From Nissolia schottii (Eukaryota > Streptophyta > Magnoliopsida > Fabales > Fabaceae), in NCBI GenBank assembly GCA_003254905.1, contig QANU01110956.1, positions 116,570 through 180,569 of the forward strand: a DNA stretch of 64,000 nt, given 5' to 3'. The stretch's first letter is position 1. Each line of letters opens with the position of its first letter. The notes under the pieces were generated by a model, which saw nothing but the letters and a program-made list of their open reading frames with translations, was not told the DNA's origin and did not search any database. The position numbers were made by a program, and so were the translations under genes. Shown here in pieces: positions 10,984 to 22,345 of this stretch.

Positions 10984-11026
10984 ATTTATAGGATTTTCCA
11001 TTTAAGTGTTATGGGCTTTTGGGCCC
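10984..11026 (-). promoter_or_regulatory. Candidate promoter of the snoRNA cluster: TATA box and site II motifs
   Basis: On the minus strand, CTATAAATT lies at about 10991-10983. Two site II elements follow upstream within 45 bases: TGGGCT at 11012-11017 and TGGGCC at 11020-11025, read on the plus strand. Site II plus TATA is the usual arrangement for plant snoRNA and ribosomal-protein genes. Transcription would begin near 10955, just ahead of the first snoRNA. No reading frame of note follows, which fits a non-coding polycistronic precursor. Confidence 0.5.
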
Positions 11027-11285
11027 TTGAAAACAATTCAGCCCCCAAAAATTGATTTAATATAAAAACGGAGAAAAAGATTGACCCTCAGAGACCCCCG
11101 TTTCAAATCTCGCACACACAGCGGGACAACCTGCGACACAAAAAACAAACGATCTGGATGCAACCCTACCCTGCTGCGGTTTGGAGTGTCATTCACCAAA
11201 TGAGTAATTGAAATGAATAAAACACAATTAGCACTAATAAGGCTAACGGCACGGCTCTCGGCGGTGCTGAGTGGTGAACGAGGAA

Positions 11286-11335
11286 TTAGGGTTTTCAAGA
11301 GTTAGATTTATAGCCATTTTCAGTTGCCGTGGGCC
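11286..11335 (-). promoter_or_regulatory. Second promoter-like block with telo-box
   Basis: The minus strand shows, in order, a GGCCCA site (11335-11330), a CTATAAATC TATA-like motif (11313-11305) and a telo-box AAACCCTAA (11294-11286). A further CCCTAA lies near 11345. It could be an alternative upstream start for the snoRNA precursor, or the leftover promoter of a lost translation-type gene; the 85-codon frame beginning at 11298 resembles nothing known to me. Confidence 0.4.
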
Positions 11336-11349
11336 GTTGTTAGGGTTCA

Positions 11350-14243
11350 GGGTACTGCGCCGCACCACACGTTCGTTTTAATGAAGATGATTCACACACA
11401 CTCTTTTGTTATTGGGCCTCCAGTTATGGGCCGTACCTTTAGCTTAACTTAAGCAACTGGCAGAATTTATAACTAACAATTTAATCCAGTTATGACATGG
11501 TGACGGACTCATGGCACTTATCACATGACGTGCTTAACACCCTATGGTTATTTATAACTAAGAATTAACACTGTGCCTCATTAACTCTAATTAATTATCA
11601 TTTTAAACTTGAACCTTTGTAAAAATATAAGTACTGAAATAAATATATATATATATATATATATAAATAATGCGCACACACACAATATATATAAAATGAT
11701 GATCAGAGTCAGCGGAGAAAAGGAGCTATGGAGAACAGCAGCACTACCCCATATTCCCCCTCTCATTGGAACTCTTCACCGCACCCTCTATGAGACAGAT
11801 TTTCTACTCAGATATTTATATATGTATTGTTATACTGAGTCTTGGTGATTATTTATAAAATATGGGTTAGACTTTTATTTAATTAATATAAAGTTTACAG
11901 ACTACGATGAAATAAATTATAAATCACCCAGAGAGGCAGAGAGAGAGAGAGAGAGAGAGATTCTTTCTTTGGTAAAAACTTTGTTCAATTTCTTATATAT
12001 CAGATCAAGTTCTTTGTGCTTGGCCTTGCAATACAGTATAACACTATATAAGAGATCAATCTTAATTATGAGAACCACTTGTAGCTGGAATTTGAACTTC
12101 AGAATTCTTCCAACACTTTAAAGATGGCTACTCATCATTCTGATTCTGATAATAGAGTCACTTTCTTGCATAATTTGAGGTAACTCTCTTTAAGCTCTTC
12201 TTAATTTAATTTTTGCTCTTTCAACATATTATTGCCGTTTAATTTTGAGTTTATAGCTAATGCATCATTGGCCTCAAAACTATGTCAGAAGAATATGTAT
12301 AAGCACATGCAATCCATGTTTATGATATTTACATTACTGTTCTATTGAAAAATTGTAAGTAGATCTTACATATATATGATAAAAAATCATGGATACTCTT
12401 TTTCTCAATCAATGCTTCATATTTGCATTTTGAATCTCCATATATCCCTCCCTCTGGTGAAACTTTTCTTCATTCACCAACCTTGACAAGGGTTAAAATG
12501 GAAATAAGAGGTTTAATTAGGATTTGGAGAGAAGAGTGGTTAATTGGCAACATAAGAGTAGTACTAGGTTTGATCTAGCATTAAGGGCTAGTCCACTATA
12601 ATAATGTGGCGAATCACGGTTCAAATCTCACTTGAAAGAGTTATCAACATTTAAGTATCTAATAATACTCAAATATGATTGCCTTCAGTAAAAGGATACT
12701 CATAAAAATTTATGATTTCAATTCAAATCACTCCATACTTCATTTTAGCTCTAGAAAAATGTTGTAATTTTAGGATATGTTAAAGGTGAAAACTTGAGCA
12801 CACATTTTTTACACTTGCGCATTTTACCTTAGTCTATCACTCTCCCGAAATGGTTTATCAGTTGAGCATTTTATTTTTTCAACATGAAGATAAATGCTGT
12901 TTCCACAAAAGGGACTTCAAATTGGAGCGCCATGTACAAATGGCAGCTAAATAGAAAAATAGCATTGGCTTGCAGGATTAGAGCAGGGTCACTGTTAACT
13001 AGTGTCTCTGCTAAACTTGGTTTGTAGAATTTTGGGGCACCACTATTTGTATAAAAGTCCAGCTGATTGTAGATTAGTATATAATATTAATAAAGAAAAA
13101 AGGTATCTATCTATGCAAGATGCTTCGGCAAGAGCAAATGGCGCACTGCTCAGCCTTTTGATGCTGCTGGAGAGCTCCACAATCACACTGGACGACACCT
13201 TCCACCCAGATTCCTCACTTGGATTTTGGGACCCTTTCTTCTTTCCATCGTCAACACCAACCCCAATCCCGTTAGAATATGCAATTTGCCAATTCATTCA
13301 TAAATTCCTTTTTTTTCATGAATAAGCCGTCTCAAAAATTGTCATTAATTTAATAATTAAATCATTTTTAATAAATAAAAGAATGTGGACTTCCCTCATA
13401 ACGCATGCCATATAAAGATGAAGACACGTATTATAAATATACAAAAATGAAGAAAGATGAAGACACGTTTAGGCTATAATAACAAGGCCATTCCCATCAC
13501 GCAAAGCAAAATAGGAATTACACGCCGACCACAAAATAATAATAGCATTCAATAAATTTAATTTTAAAAATCATCAAAAATAAAATAAAAAAATATTAGT
13601 AATAAAAAATGTTTATTTCATGAAGCATTAAAAATTATTATAATATCATGACAATTCATAAATGATCACATCTATAAATATGTGAATACATGAATTTAAT
13701 GTAATAAAATTTATAAAAATACTTTTTATACATTAATCATGTCATAATACTATACTCATATAATGTATATGTGGATTCATAATGCTTGTAAGAGACCAAT
13801 TACAGTGGATATATCCTATTTAGTGTATAAATAATATCATCCTAAAATTTACTAAGGAATCCCCATGTATGTGAATGTCAAATATGAGTCCGGTCTGATG
13901 TGAGATTCTTTACTCTACATGATGAAACAAAAAATTTCAATTTAAATCAATAAAATATAAAATGAAAGTAATTTATATTTTATTGATCTCTTAAGAAAAT
14001 AAAGGACTACGGCTCGCCAATTTTGGAGCAAAACGACAACGCTTCATTTGAACAAGTGGTCCCACCTTCCCTTGCGCAGTTTAGCAAACCACACATTTAC
14101 TCGTGCTATCGTATGCGGGAATGCTAAACACGCTCCATAATAGGGAAGCAGTTTTTTTCTTCTTGTTTTCTTTTTCTTCAAAAAAATCAAAGGGAAGCAG
14201 AGAGACGAAGTGAAGCGAGTTGGACTCGGTGACTCAGTGAGTG
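11350..14243. other. Spacer with (TA)n and (GA)n microsatellites
   Basis: About 2.9 kb without a convincing gene. It includes a (TA)n run near 11645-11665, a (GA)n run near 11940-11960, and a possible orphan first exon at 12124-12180 (listed separately). The last 100 bases are the leader of the universal stress protein gene. The rest is AT-rich and unremarkable. Confidence 0.5.
12124..12180 (+). other. Possible orphan first coding exon
   Basis: An ATG in good context (aaagATGGCT) follows a (GA)n-containing leader and opens 19 codons (MATHHSDSDNRVTFLHNLR). They end at a consensus-like donor, GAG|gtaact, at 12181. An acceptor-like 'ggcttgcag' occurs near 12976, but the sequence beyond it soon meets stops in all frames and shows no domain. 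It may be a short or lineage-specific gene, a gene remnant, or chance. I do not recognise the peptide. Confidence 0.25.
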
Positions 14244-15884
14244 ATGGCGGAGACGAGCGAGGCAACTCGGATAATGGTGGCGGTGAACGAGTCAAGCTTG
14301 AAGGGTTATCCTCACCCTTCGATCAGCAGCAGAGGAGCTTTCGAATGGACGATGAAGAAGATCGTTCGCGACAACATCACTTCCTTCAACCTTCTCTTCC
14401 TCCACGTTCAAGTTCCCGACGAAGACGGTGCTCTCTCTCTCTCTCTCTTTTATTTTTTATTTTTTAAACTTTTTTTTGTTTTTGGTTGCTTGAGGGTAAG
14501 GGAATGAATATGATTATGATTACTAGCGTTACTATTTGATTGTTCCATGGTCCATTTTTTGCATTCGTCCGATTCTGTTTGGTTTCTCGGAAAATGGAGG
14601 AAAGGAGAGGAAAGAGGGGGGGGGGACGAGGTGGAGTTGATCCCTAGAATTTCTGCTAGTCGGTCCCGATTGATGAAATTAGCTAATTTTGGTGGAAGCA
14701 CGAGCTCATCAATTCAAACGTTAATTGAGGAAATTTTGGATTTTAACTGCAAATTTTTGTTTTCGAGTATAATTGTGCAAAAATCTGCTCTATTGATTAA
14801 GTGAGTGATTGATCATATTTTTCCTTTGAGCTGAAAGAAAGATATTTTAATCTATATATATTTTGAATATTTATAGATCATGATGAGATGTAATAGTATA
14901 GGAGAAACCTTGCAGTAAATGCATAAATTATTTATTTGGTTTTTCTTTTGAAGCAAAGGACTATTAATTGTTGTGATGATATCTGGAGTTGTTCTGATTT
15001 TAATTTGATTTTGTTATTTATCGTGTTTGTTCTTGAAAGCTACAATGTCAAATTTTAGAGGAAGTTAGTTACCTCTAGGCTTAAGGCTATGCTTGGAGGC
15101 TTATCTCACTAATACTCTGTTAAATTTAATGCAGTTTTGTCTTTATTTTTTTGCTTTGCCCTCTTCTTGTTTTGTGATTTATGGACCCTTTACTTGAATC
15201 TGCAGCTAAACCGTTGAAACATTTGTTTATATTATAAAAGGCAAAATGAAAGAACCTGCAACCTAATGGTGCTATCTTTCTCTTGTTTATGTTAGGTTTT
15301 GATGACATGGATAGTATCTACGCATCACCTGCAGATTTTAGTAGCATGAAGCAGAGAGACAGGATTAGAGGGATTCATCTGCTGGAATACTTTGTCAATA
15401 AGTGTCATGAACTTGGGGTAATAGTTCTTTGTTTTTTACATGTTGCTGCTTTTCTCTCAACCTTCATTCTTGAAAAATGTTTAGCAAAATTGGTTTCGAA
15501 CGTTTCTTTTCTGTCACACTAATAGTTCACAATGTTCTTCTCAACAAACTAAATATTGATAGGTGGCCTGTCAAGCATGGATAAAGCACGGTGATCCCAA
15601 AGAAGTAATCTGTCATGAGGTGAAACGGGTGCAACCAGATTTTCTGGTTGTGGGCAGCCGTGGTCTTGGCCCTTTCCAAAAGTATGCTTGATCCTTTTTC
15701 CGGTTAATTCTTGAAATGTTAAAGAGTGCACTTATGCTTTTTAAAATTTACTTTATTCTGAAATATGTTCTGCAGGGTTTTTGTTGGCACTGTGAGTGAA
15801 TTTTGTGTGAAGCATGCTGAATGCCCTGTTATTACGATCAAACGCAAGGCAGATGAAACTCCCCAGGACCCGGTTGATGACTGA
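14244..15884 (+). CDS. Universal stress protein (UspA-type, ATP-binding)
   Basis: Four exons join into 177 aa: 14244-14427, 15296-15417, 15563-15681 and 15776-15884, all GT-AG with matching phases. UspA-fold proteins are small soluble nucleotide-binding proteins induced by stress. The N-terminus has the first beta strand (TRIMVAVNES, residues 8-17), then the 'AFEWTMKKI' helix and 'LLFLHVQ' strand. The ATP-binding signature G-x2-G-x9-G-(S/T) is intact: G133, G136, G146, T147, followed by the final strand 'CPVITIK'. The length is usual for single-domain plant USPs. An in-frame GTG precedes the ATG and is not used. The gene converges on the PWWP gene, with about 1.2 kb between stop codons. Confidence 0.92.
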
Positions 15885-17050
15885 TATTTTGCTAGGCACT
15901 ACATTGGAGATATAGATTTACATATGTTGCTTGCGCTAAAAGAAACCAAAGCTTAAATATCATGAAGATTAGTGCATGTAAATGTTCAATGTAAGGAACA
16001 TGAGCAGGATCTAGAACATTTTGTCTGCCCTGCCCTTGTTCCTTTTATCCGCAAAATCTGTATTTTCAACTGTGTTGATTCCTTTCAATGTAAAAAAGCT
16101 ACCTGGTTATGTTGTTTGTACTTGTCAGAGTTGAATACTGTATTGTTACTTTTAAATATGATGAGTTCTTCCTTGCAATAACATTTTATTTACCTGTTTC
16201 TTTGTGTCATGTCCAAAATACTTTGCAACAAACATAAGACTTCACTTTATACATAGAGGATTACAGATGGGATGCTTCACGTGGGGTCTGAGTCTGAACG
16301 TGAGTAAATAAAATTTCCGAAGCAATGTAGCTACTTGTCTTCTTAAAACAATCATTTTGATTGTGATCTTAGTAAATACGAAAATGATGGCTAGGTGAAC
16401 GTATTAAAATAACAGGACACGCTTAGAATAAGTAAGCTATGAACGTTGGGTGGGTGAGCACAAGACAACTAACTAATCCATTATACTAATCAACACAGTT
16501 AAAGTTAACAAGTGGCAGTACCCAAAAGGTCAACCTGCTGTGATATACCCATACCACCAACTGGAATAAATTTATTTGAACATGTAAATTTATGGATATT
16601 TAAAATCTCTTGGCAAGAGATGCATGCATTAACTTCTTCATATCTTATTGACCAAATAAAGAGTTAAAAAATCTTTTAAGATCTTGGTGAGATGGGATCA
16701 ATGCAGTTCACACTTCCGTCATTGAGGATCATCAGAACATCCATCCATAACGCGTGATAGAGTCTTCTTATTCCATCAACATCCACCATCTCTGATAAAA
16801 CTGAAGACGACTTCATAGTATATGGTCAATTAGAAAAATCGTCACACACAATCCCACATATATATATATACCGAAATTTATCCCATTAATAAAAGCAGGT
16901 TCACACAAGTCCAGCAAAATGACCCTCAGATAAAGACATCTCACCAAAAGTAAATGGCTTAGTGTATCACTTACTAAACCTACCCTAATTCATCATCATT
17001 AGCTACATGATTGATTTTACTAGTCTCTCTCATATGTTGTTATTATATAT
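15885..17050. other. Intergenic between two convergent genes
   Basis: Holds the 3' UTR of the stress-protein gene (probably to about 16185) and, on the opposite strand, the 3' UTR of the PWWP gene. A short (TA)n run sits near 16860. No further gene is seen. Confidence 0.5.
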
Positions 17051-19750
17051 CTAAGATGAAGAAGAAGATTCAACCATTTTGTCCACATCCTCCAAAAGAC
17101 CCTTCATCTCGCTCACAACCTTAGTCTTCACATCAGGTGAGTTCCCATCTGATGCTTCTAGCAATGATGTCAGAACCCGAAGCCTCTCTCTTATGAACTT
17201 CAATTTGGATGCTACACTGCCACAACCACTACCATCTTGTGGCATTGAAACAGATGGTGTTGTGGTGGTTGAGGCTGAGGTTGTCTTGTCTTTCTTCTTG
17301 GCTTGTGAAGGCTTGGACTTTGACCTCTCACCATGTTCTACAGACTTGTTGGATCCATCAGAGAGGTACTTGAGCTGAAAAGTGACCTCTGAGGATCCAA
17401 AGGGGTTCTTGTTCTGTGAATGGTTCAAGGCCCTTTCCGCATCAGAAGTTTCCAAGAAGCACACTCTGGCAGTGTAATTGGTGCGGAACATGTCGGTTTC
17501 TGCTTCATTCAGGGCACCAAACTTGCTATACACGGTGATGAGATCAGATTTTGAAGGAAGGGATGAACCTGGCCAGAATGACACGAAAAGTGCAGCAGCT
17601 GAAGAAGCGTTTTCGTCATTTCCCTTCACATTTGACACGCCTGGAGTTGTTTGGTTCCTCTTTCTTCTCTTCCTTGGCCTGGAATCATGATTAGGTCTCG
17701 CGTGATCTGGTTGAGTTTGATCTTTGCTCAGCACCCCATTGTTGTTGTTTTCTGGCTTCTTTCTCTTCCTTCCTGGTTTGCATTTCTTGTACACTTCGTA
17801 TAAGGATCCTTCCATATACAACGAGCTTCTGAAGACAGAAACGAAGTCCACAAATGTTTCAAGAGAGGTGCTCTCCCTCAGCATTTGAGGACAGATAGCT
17901 GCATGGCGAAATTCAGACAGGACTTCGCTCGGAGGGGCCTGGATTTTCCGTGGATCAATGGTCTTCTCCTCCTCATCTTCTTGTGATTGGTGATTTGAGC
18001 CATCAGAAAGCTCCCACTCTACAGCAACTTCCTTGGGGAAATTCTCTTCGCCGTTACACTTCAGAACCCGAGGGGAAGGCTGGCCTGCAGCCCTGGGCGT
18101 TCCTTCTGATGCTCGACCGTCGATGTCTCCTTTCCGTAGTACCCTGATTGGAGCAGTGAAGGGAGGACACAAGTACTTACTTCTCTTCCTTTCTCTTGGG
18201 CTTGGCAAAGAACCCATCTCACTTTGTTCTTTGGTCTTCCCTTCTTCATCAGTTTCCTTTTTGCTCCATTTGAAACCTTCTTTCGTCTCTTTTAACTCTT
18301 TGTCCTTGTTACCGTTTTCCTTGCCTCCATCACCATTATCAGCACCTGGCACATTTCCATCAGCATGTTGAAGCAAAGCTTTCCTCCTCTGGATTTGTTT
18401 CAATGTCATTCCATCCTCACTGTCTATTCTTCTCTTTCTACCAGTTGATCCAATTGCCTCCATCACTTCATCGGTTGCATCCCCCTCCTTATTTTTGTCA
18501 TGAACATCTTTGTCCTCCCCCAAAATTTCAGCAATGCTTTTCTGCTTCCTTCTATGGCTTGATCTATTTCCTGAAATCCCCGGAGAATTGCACTCTTCAA
18601 ATGGCCTTTGGACTGGCACTTCCACTGCACTCTTGCCGTTACCCACATCAACTGTTTCATCCACCGAACTATCTTCAAGTCCAAGAACTGGATGGGGATC
18701 CTCATAATGAGTCAATTCATACCCTCCTCTTAATAGATAGAAGGCCGAAAGCTGAGCCTTTAATATTTCCAGCTCCAGAATACTTGCAATAGCAATAACT
18801 TCTGCAAATTGTTTCACTCGAGAAAGTAGTTCTGGTGGTTCAATTGCAACAGCCAAAAGTTTCTCAACACCATCTTCAGGCACAAGAACTCCTTCCTTGA
18901 TTCCAGCATTTTTCGCCAGCTGTGGTGTTAATCCAAACCTAGATTTCTTCGCAACAAATGCATTACTCATTTTCATACACAGAAGCCTTCCAACTTCGTT
19001 CACAGCTTCTTGTACTGCATTGACAAAAGACCTGGTGCCACTTTGCTTCACCATATCACCAAAGTTCTCCTCGAACAGCTTTAACTGAGACGGATGGCAC
19101 CAAGCAAAGGTCCCATCCCCAAAGTAGGCCACAAGGAGCCACCGATTCTTCTGTTTGATCTTCAAAGCATAGTCCGATGCATCCAAAGGGTCATAAACCC
19201 GGCCGGGCCACCACGGATGACTCTTAATTTTGCCCCAAACAAAATCACCAACAGAAAATCCATATACTTCATCACCTAAATCCTCCACTTCTACATCCAT
19301 GCTCTCACCTGTTTCCATAATTGGAACATCAACAATCACATGATCTTCAGCTTTCTCTGCCTCCTCATTCTTGTTCCCATCACCCTCACTCAAATCCTCA
19401 GAACCGTGAACAGAATCCAACTTCTTGGCAGCGCCAATCACGGTGTTTTTACCGCTTTTTCTCATCTTCAACAAAGAGGACACCCCTTTCATCTCAGAAT
19501 CAGCCAAACCCTTACAATCACTTCCCCCCAATACTGAAACCTTGGGCTCGGTCTCAATAACACTGCTCTTGACAACTTCAACAACCCCATCACCACCGAA
19601 ACCTCGGTTTCCACAGCCAGAAACCACAGCCCCATTTTCTGTTACCACATTCCCAGGAACCCCAGAACCTTGAGCCCCGGCATTTCCCTGTGACCCAGGA
19701 AATGAGCCCTCAACAGGTGGTACCTTGGACTCTGTTTCAACCATGCCCAT
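17051..19750 (-). CDS. PWWP-domain chromatin protein (PDP family), 899 aa
   Basis: A single uninterrupted coding exon. A PWWP domain at about residues 165-235 carries the motif HPWWPG (near 177) within 'VWGKIKSHPWWPG' and ends around 'WCHPSQLKLF'. PWWP domains bind methylated histone H3 and DNA in the nucleus. A long acidic and lysine-rich middle follows, with nuclear-localisation-like clusters (GRKRR, RKRSK, KPGRKRKKP, RPRKRRKR). An RRM-like segment lies at about 715-795 ('AALFVSFWPGSSLPSKSDL' to 'VTFQLKYL') and a helical C-terminus ends in a serine run. This order matches the Arabidopsis PDP proteins, which act with MSI4/MSI5 and Polycomb on flowering genes. A 5' UTR intron is likely (donor CAG|GTATTC at 20090, acceptor at 19790). 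The start is the ATG at 19750. Confidence 0.9.
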   Translation of the reverse strand: MGMVETESKVPPVEGSFPGSQGNAGAQGSGVPGNVVTENGAVVSGCGNRGFGGDGVVEVVKSSVIETEPKVSVLGGSDCKGLADSEMKGVSSLLKMRKSGKNTVIGAAKKLDSVHGSEDLSEGDGNKNEEAEKAEDHVIVDVPIMETGESMDVEVEDLGDEVYGFSVGDFVWGKIKSHPWWPGRVYDPLDASDYALKIKQKNRWLLVAYFGDGTFAWCHPSQLKLFEENFGDMVKQSGTRSFVNAVQEAVNEVGRLLCMKMSNAFVAKKSRFGLTPQLAKNAGIKEGVLVPEDGVEKLLAVAIEPPELLSRVKQFAEVIAIASILELEILKAQLSAFYLLRGGYELTHYEDPHPVLGLEDSSVDETVDVGNGKSAVEVPVQRPFEECNSPGISGNRSSHRRKQKSIAEILGEDKDVHDKNKEGDATDEVMEAIGSTGRKRRIDSEDGMTLKQIQRRKALLQHADGNVPGADNGDGGKENGNKDKELKETKEGFKWSKKETDEEGKTKEQSEMGSLPSPRERKRSKYLCPPFTAPIRVLRKGDIDGRASEGTPRAAGQPSPRVLKCNGEENFPKEVAVEWELSDGSNHQSQEDEEEKTIDPRKIQAPPSEVLSEFRHAAICPQMLRESTSLETFVDFVSVFRSSLYMEGSLYEVYKKCKPGRKRKKPENNNNGVLSKDQTQPDHARPNHDSRPRKRRKRNQTTPGVSNVKGNDENASSAAALFVSFWPGSSLPSKSDLITVYSKFGALNEAETDMFRTNYTARVCFLETSDAERALNHSQNKNPFGSSEVTFQLKYLSDGSNKSVEHGERSKSKPSQAKKKDKTTSASTTTTPSVSMPQDGSGCGSVASKLKFIRERLRVLTSLLEASDGNSPDVKTKVVSEMKGLLEDVDKMVESSSSS

Positions 19751-20639
19751 CAAGAAAGAACGATTTTTTCTCGAGAAAACAAACCTATTCTGGTAAGGAA
19801 AGGAGAAAAAGACAAGGTCAAACGAATAAAAATCAAAACTTTTTCCAACGAACTCTTAGGGTTTTGGTTACATAAAATGAAAGAGTGAACATAAAAATGG
19901 GGACTTTAGAACTTCACCCACTAATGGAAAATCAATTTAAATTAAAAACAAACCAAAAAAATTGTACTAACATTCACTATTATTAAATTATTTACATGTG
20001 CAAAACGAATCAATCAATGTATAGATAATATAACAAATAGAAGAGAGAGATTTATTTAAAAAAAGGGGGGGAGTGGGGGAAGAAGAATACCTGAAGAGCA
20101 AAAGGTGCGGCTGCAAAGCTTTGAGTTTAAGCTTTGAACCAAATTCTAAGAACTATTGAACTGAGAATATCTGATCAATAGAGAAAGAGGAATGTGATTC
20201 TTTCTCTGCGAGTGTGAGTATGAAATGGTTGATTTTTTTATTTAAAAGAGAAAAAATAAGTGAAGTTTAACAGTGACAGAGAGAAAAAGAGAAATGGATG
20301 AAAATTCTCGAGTGTGGGCGGTAATTTGAAAATATCGAGGCACCGCGAGATGCTGACAAATCTCTGTTCATTTTCTCGTGGGCAACTGCTCATTACCACG
20401 ATTGGTATTTTATTTTATTTTTGCAGGCGGTGGAGGGTGGAGGGAATGGATGAGAGTGCTTAGATCCACGCGCGAGTGTATCGTGGAGAGCACGCGCTCT
20501 GTTTTGGTGCCATGTTTTCGTGTTTATGTCCCTTCCGACAAATGGGAATGTGCAAGGACTAACGTTGTTGGAGGAGATGAGAGGTGCAACGTGTGCATCC
20601 TAGCTTTGTAGCTTTTTAATTCTAGGTCTTCTAGGTTCT

Positions 20640-21165
20640 AGGCTCTAGGCCGAAATGAGTTTTATAAAAAGCATTAAATTAGTGAAGTCAAATAAATTTA
20701 AATATATATGAAAAAGAAATATGAATGATACTAACTTTAGTTAAGGCCTAAGGTTGTAACTTAATCGATTTAAGTTATATTTTTTAAATAAAATTACTCA
20801 TTCAATAAATTTAATGATAAGTTGACTTGTGTAATCTTAAATGAAATGATCTGTATCAAGTCAATTCTTTAAGTTGTTGGGCTAGTCAAATGGGTCAACG
20901 AGTGATTGTGATTTTTTTATATAATTTGTTGCGATTAATTTAGAGTTTTTGAGATTTTTATTTTAATTTGAGGGTAACATTAGGTAAAAAAAATAGATCT
21001 TCCTGGGATAGTAAGGTGATTCAATTTTGAAATTCAATAAACTACCACCCTATCAACAAAGTATCGAGTTGAACCACGCTAACTAGCTTTGAGTTGAGCA
21101 AGTTTGACTAATTGGACGGGTTGATTCACCTGATACACACCCCTAATTTTGGCCAGCAGTGCTCA
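20640..21165. repeat. Dispersed repeat, copy B
   Basis: Shorter relative of the element at about 2330-3325. It shares the 'gggcta/caa gtgggt', 'attttagagttttt' and 'gtatcgagttgaac' segments and ends in 'gatacacacccctaat', where copy A ends in 'tatgtacaccctaat'. It lacks copy A's inner ~470 bp. Boundaries are approximate. Confidence 0.45.
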
Positions 21166-21544
21166 AATTGAAATAGCTCCAAATAAATATTTTGGTAACA
21201 CTAATATTCGAAAGTTGAATTTACTTTAGTCTCTTAAACTAAAAAAATATAAACTTTCTAATTCCTTAAATTTGTAAGTTTTAACTAAAGCTAAAACATT
21301 CAATTCATTATTATTATAATATATTTTCGTTGATTTGTCACATAAAATAAAGTTGTGACAACAACTAAGTTGAAAAGGAGATTGTGGCACCACCATGAAC
21401 AATAGATGAAGCTAAGACCATCCACAATAACAATCGAGATTCGTAGTCTCAAATGTTGCAAATCACATTTTCAACCTCAAGAGGCGCCACAGTCTCATTT
21501 TTTAACTTTAGTTATTGTCACAACCTTATTTAACGTATCAACGC

Positions 21545-22130
21545 AATGAAAACATGACAACAAACCTTACATCTTAGGTTGATTTGTAGGTGATTTAGTC
21601 GTATTTAAGTTTATCCTTGCCATTATATTCTAATTAATTATTTATCATACATGGCTTATAAATACGTGCCACCTACATTGTAATCATTGCAAAATCTAAC
21701 AATATTGGTCTCATATTACACTTTTTCTCTTCTCTTTTTTAAGATCATTTTACGTTCTACCACGATGTTTAGAAAATTGCTTGGGAGACCTAATTTATAA
21801 ACCATGTCAAGTAATATTTATCAAAGTGCGCAAGTTGATTGAATGTTTACAAATTACGCCTCTCAAACAATTTTGCGATGTTTAACACGGAACTTTAGCT
21901 TCTGGAAGGGTATTAGAATTAGAATAAAATAATATTATATCGTGTTATATCTTAAATTGCTTTAGTCTGTTTAGATTGATCCATACCATTATATTCTGAT
22001 TTAGTCATTTATCATACTTAGCTTATAAATAGATGTTACCTCTCTTATAATCATCACAACATTCAGCAATAACAAATATTACGCTTTTTATCTTGTCTTT
22101 TTTGGGACTATTTTTTCGTTCTTTCCCAAT
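21545..22130. repeat. Diverged direct-repeat pair (possible TRIM or solo-LTR remnant)
   Basis: Two ~190-bp blocks (about 21570-21775 and 21950-22125) share, in the same order, 'ttatattct-att', 'tatcatac', 'gcttataaat', 'cacctacattgtaatcat/cctctcttataatcat' and a T-rich end with 'tctttttt'. About 180 bp separates them. Direct repeats this close together, each with a TATA-like centre, suggest the LTRs of a miniature retrotransposon (TRIM). No primer-binding site was recognised. Confidence 0.38.
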
Positions 22131-22134
22131 GGAA

Positions 22135-22345
22135 ATGATTTCTCTAAAGTGCGAGTTACACTTTAGAGGTTAAAGTGCATACATAGATACTAGTGATTGG
22201 TTATCAAAGAGTAGTGACAATTTTTTTAATTAAAATTGTTTAAAAAATAATTATGTGCATTTATCATCACTATTAATTACATTTTAACGGTTAAGATCGG
22301 TGTACTTTAGGGTTTAGGGTGCAAATTACACTTTAAATGAGCCAA
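22135..22345. mobile_element. Possible small MITE
   Basis: The left end contains CTAAAGTGCGAGTTACACTTTAGAG. The right end, on the complement, contains TTTAAAGTGTAATTTGCACCCTAAA, so both ends carry the same AAAGTG/CACTTTA theme in inverted orientation around an AT-rich core of about 150 bp. No target duplication was resolved. Confidence 0.33.

Noticed and set aside
11038-11298. 86-codon minus-strand frame next to the telo-box block
   Set aside because: No recognisable domain; it overlaps promoter-like sequence and looks like a chance frame.
12570-12640. Box B-like GGTTCAAATCTCAC with upstream TAGCATTAAGGGC
   Set aside because: It suggests a tRNA-derived SINE head, but there is no clear tail, target duplication or second copy in the window.
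17079-19673. Several plus-strand open frames of 60-129 codons
   Set aside because: All are antisense shadows of the PWWP-domain gene, with no domain of their own.
20378-20611. 77-codon plus-strand frame
   Set aside because: Lies in the upstream flank of the PWWP gene, with no motif or splice context.
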